DNA from: Thiomicrorhabdus heinhorstiae | GTDB lineage: Bacteria > Pseudomonadota > Gammaproteobacteria > Thiomicrospirales > Thiomicrospiraceae | Direction of reading: 5' to 3' | Assembly: GCF_013391765.2 (NCBI RefSeq) | Contig: NZ_JACBGI020000007.1 | Coordinates: 1-64,000 of the forward strand | Length of the DNA: 64,000 nucleotides | The notes under the pieces: generated by a model | The model's database searches: none | The model's input: only the letters and a program-made list of their open reading frames with translations | What the model was told of the DNA's origin: nothing | Translations under genes and position numbers: made by a program | Part shown: piece by piece, positions 62,738 through 64,000 of the stretch | How positions within the stretch are numbered: position 1 is the first letter of the stretch | Layout: every line of letters starts with the position of its first letter

Positions 62738-64000
62738 TTAGCCGATCAGGCGTCCGATTTTTGGTGGTAGCAGCGAAGGGATTAAACCGGCTGCTCCAGT
62801 TTCTTTGAAACATTCATCTGCGGCCGCAGCATGGATATAAACGGCTGTGCAGGCGGCCTCAAAAGGCGTCATGCCTCTTGCCCAAAGCGCGGCAACCACT
62901 CCGGTCAATACATCACCCATACCGCCGACTGCCATCCCCGGATTGCCGAGAGGGCATAATTCCAGGCGATTACCGTCATAAATCAGGCTGCCTTTGCCTT
63001 TGAGAATCACCACGCCGCCGTACTTTTTCTGGATTGCTTTGATGGCACCGACACGATCCTGCTGAATTCTTCGGCTGTCGCTGTCGAGCAAAACGGCCGC
63101 TTCTCCCGGATGGGGAGTGAGAATCTGTTGAGGGTTGAATACAGGCGTTTTCGCCAGCCATTTCAGAGCATCGGCATCGAATACCTTAGGTAAGTTATTT
63201 TGAGAGCAGGTTTGGTAGAGTTGACCGCTCCAATCATCGAGGCCCAGTCCCGGTCCAAGAGCCAATAGATCACTCTGTCTAAGCTGTTCGCTCAAAGCCT
63301 CGGGCGGATAGCACATTAATTCGGGTTGTTGTTGCGTCAGCGGGATAAGATGTTGGGTATCGCTGATGATTTTGGTCAAGCCGGCGCCGCTATGCAGGCA
63401 GGCCGAAGCGCTCAGTTGAATCGCACCCATCATATTGCGGTGACCTCCGACCAGAAGCACGTGCCCCATGCGGCCTTTATGATTGTCGGCACTGAGAGTT
63501 GGTATCAGTGGTTGCCATTCATTCAACTCATGGCTATAAGCCACGGGCGAAATATGTTGCGGTAGATTGGCGTGCAGGTCAAAGTAATGAATCTGGCCGC
63601 AAAAGTCCGGACCGAGGTGGGTGTAGAGACCGACTTTTCGGGTTAGGAAAGTACAGGTGTGTTCGGCCTTGATTGCACAGCCGAAGTGCTTGCCGCTATC
63701 GGCATCCAGTCCGCTGGGAAGGTCGGCGCTGATGACCGGGCAGGGGCTGGTGTTGACGGTTTCGATTAGTTGTACGCTTGCCTGATTTAACGGCCGGTTG
63801 AGACCGATGCCGAAAAGGGCGTCGATCAGTAGATCGGTCTTACCCAGTTCCTGTGAAAAAACCTCAAGGTCATTCAGTGGGCGAATATCAGCGTTGAGAG
63901 CTTTAAGCTCGTTTAAACAGCTTAAGGCATCGCCGTGCATATTTTCATTGGACAGAAATACGCTGACATCCAGGCCGGCAAGCAATGCGAATTGCGCACA
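62738..64000 (-). CDS. nnr: Bifunctional NAD(P)H-hydrate epimerase/dehydratase, 5' end outside the window
   Basis: The enzyme repairs hydrated NAD(P)H. The C-terminal dehydratase (YjeF_C/NnrD) has LTPHPGEAAVLLDSD and GGMGDVLTGVVAAL. The N-terminal epimerase part (IDALFGIGLNRPL, VISADLPSGLDADSG) is present, but the frame stays open to the window edge at 64000, so the first part of the epimerase domain is missing here. The stop lies 38 bases past the convergent purK stop. Confidence 0.92.
   Translation of the reverse strand, partial: CAQFALLAGLDVSVFLSNENMHGDALSCLNELKALNADIRPLNDLEVFSQELGKTDLLIDALFGIGLNRPLNQASVQLIETVNTSPCPVISADLPSGLDADSGKHFGCAIKAEHTCTFLTRKVGLYTHLGPDFCGQIHYFDLHANLPQHISPVAYSHELNEWQPLIPTLSADNHKGRMGHVLLVGGHRNMMGAIQLSASACLHSGAGLTKIISDTQHLIPLTQQQPELMCYPPEALSEQLRQSDLLALGPGLGLDDWSGQLYQTCSQNNLPKVFDADALKWLAKTPVFNPQQILTPHPGEAAVLLDSDSRRIQQDRVGAIKAIQKKYGGVVILKGKGSLIYDGNRLELCPLGNPGMAVGGMGDVLTGVVAALWARGMTPFEAACTAVYIHAAAADECFKETGAAGLIPSLLPPKIGRLIG

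Noticed and set aside
1-64000. Search for tRNA, rRNA, CRISPR arrays, IS ends and prophage genes
   Set aside because: No cloverleaf-like TTCGA segments in the gaps, no regular repeats, no transposase or phage proteins; none supported.

Overview
The window is a dense stretch of chromosome (about 57 protein-coding genes, few gaps over 250 bases, mid-range GC) from what looks like a gammaproteobacterial, sulfur- and hydrogen-using autotroph of the Hydrogenovibrio/Thiomicrorhabdus/Thiomicrospira type. That placement is inferred from gene content: a sulfate-assimilation operon with an APS-type reductase, an H2-sensing [NiFe] hydrogenase operon, pseudomonad-like algH-ruvX-pyrRBC' order, an Acidithiobacillus-type gshA and lptM-lysA. 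No IS element, prophage, CRISPR array, rRNA or tRNA was seen.

Layout. 1-9.8 kb (+): cysJ-cysI-cysG-cysD-cysN-SLC13 permease-cysH, with mostly overlapping or closely spaced genes; it goes from sulfate uptake through APS to sulfide without a PAPS step. 9.8-16.7 kb (-): thioredoxin/TPR protein-hypF-hoxJ-hoxB-hoxC, a regulatory hydrogenase with its kinase. 17.3-22.9 kb (+): a 1440-residue hybrid histidine kinase overlapping a REC-PAS-GGDEF diguanylate cyclase. 22.9-29.2 kb: msrA, photolyase, a two-component pair, and divergent umuC/umuD. 29.4-33.7 kb: gcvH, an rlmI-like methyltransferase, an unknown protein, lptM-lysA. 33.9-39.5 kb: esterase, HugZ-like protein, two proteins tied to motility or c-di-GMP by promoter or motif, and feoABC with a Fur-box-like site. 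39.6-44.9 kb: proC-yggT-metX-metW, a FliA-promoter gene, yggS. 45.1-46.2 kb: ppk2 plus a small helical protein. 46.2-54.1 kb (-): gshA-gshB-apbE-algH-ruvX-pyrR-pyrB-pyrC'-orf227. 54.2-57.1 kb (-): rsmE, metF, metK. 57.4-60.7 kb (-): a PhnD-like lipoprotein and a GGDEF/EAL protein. 61-64 kb: purE, purK and the 3' part of nnr.

The most notable observation is the metK leader. Between a good sigma-70 promoter and metK there is a pseudoknot with the conserved elements of the SAM-II (SAM-II/SAM-V) riboswitch. It is followed by an expression platform in which a ten-base segment containing the ribosome binding site occurs twice and can be sequestered by a single anti-SD segment. Other points worth checking are two FliA (sigma-28) promoters in front of proteins of unknown function, the O2-tolerance gas-channel residues in HoxC, a non-catalytic PyrC', a UmuD with an 80-residue N-terminal extension, a PilZ-like protein whose two motif halves lie more than 200 residues apart, and a terminator-like hairpin directly before the purK ribosome binding site.
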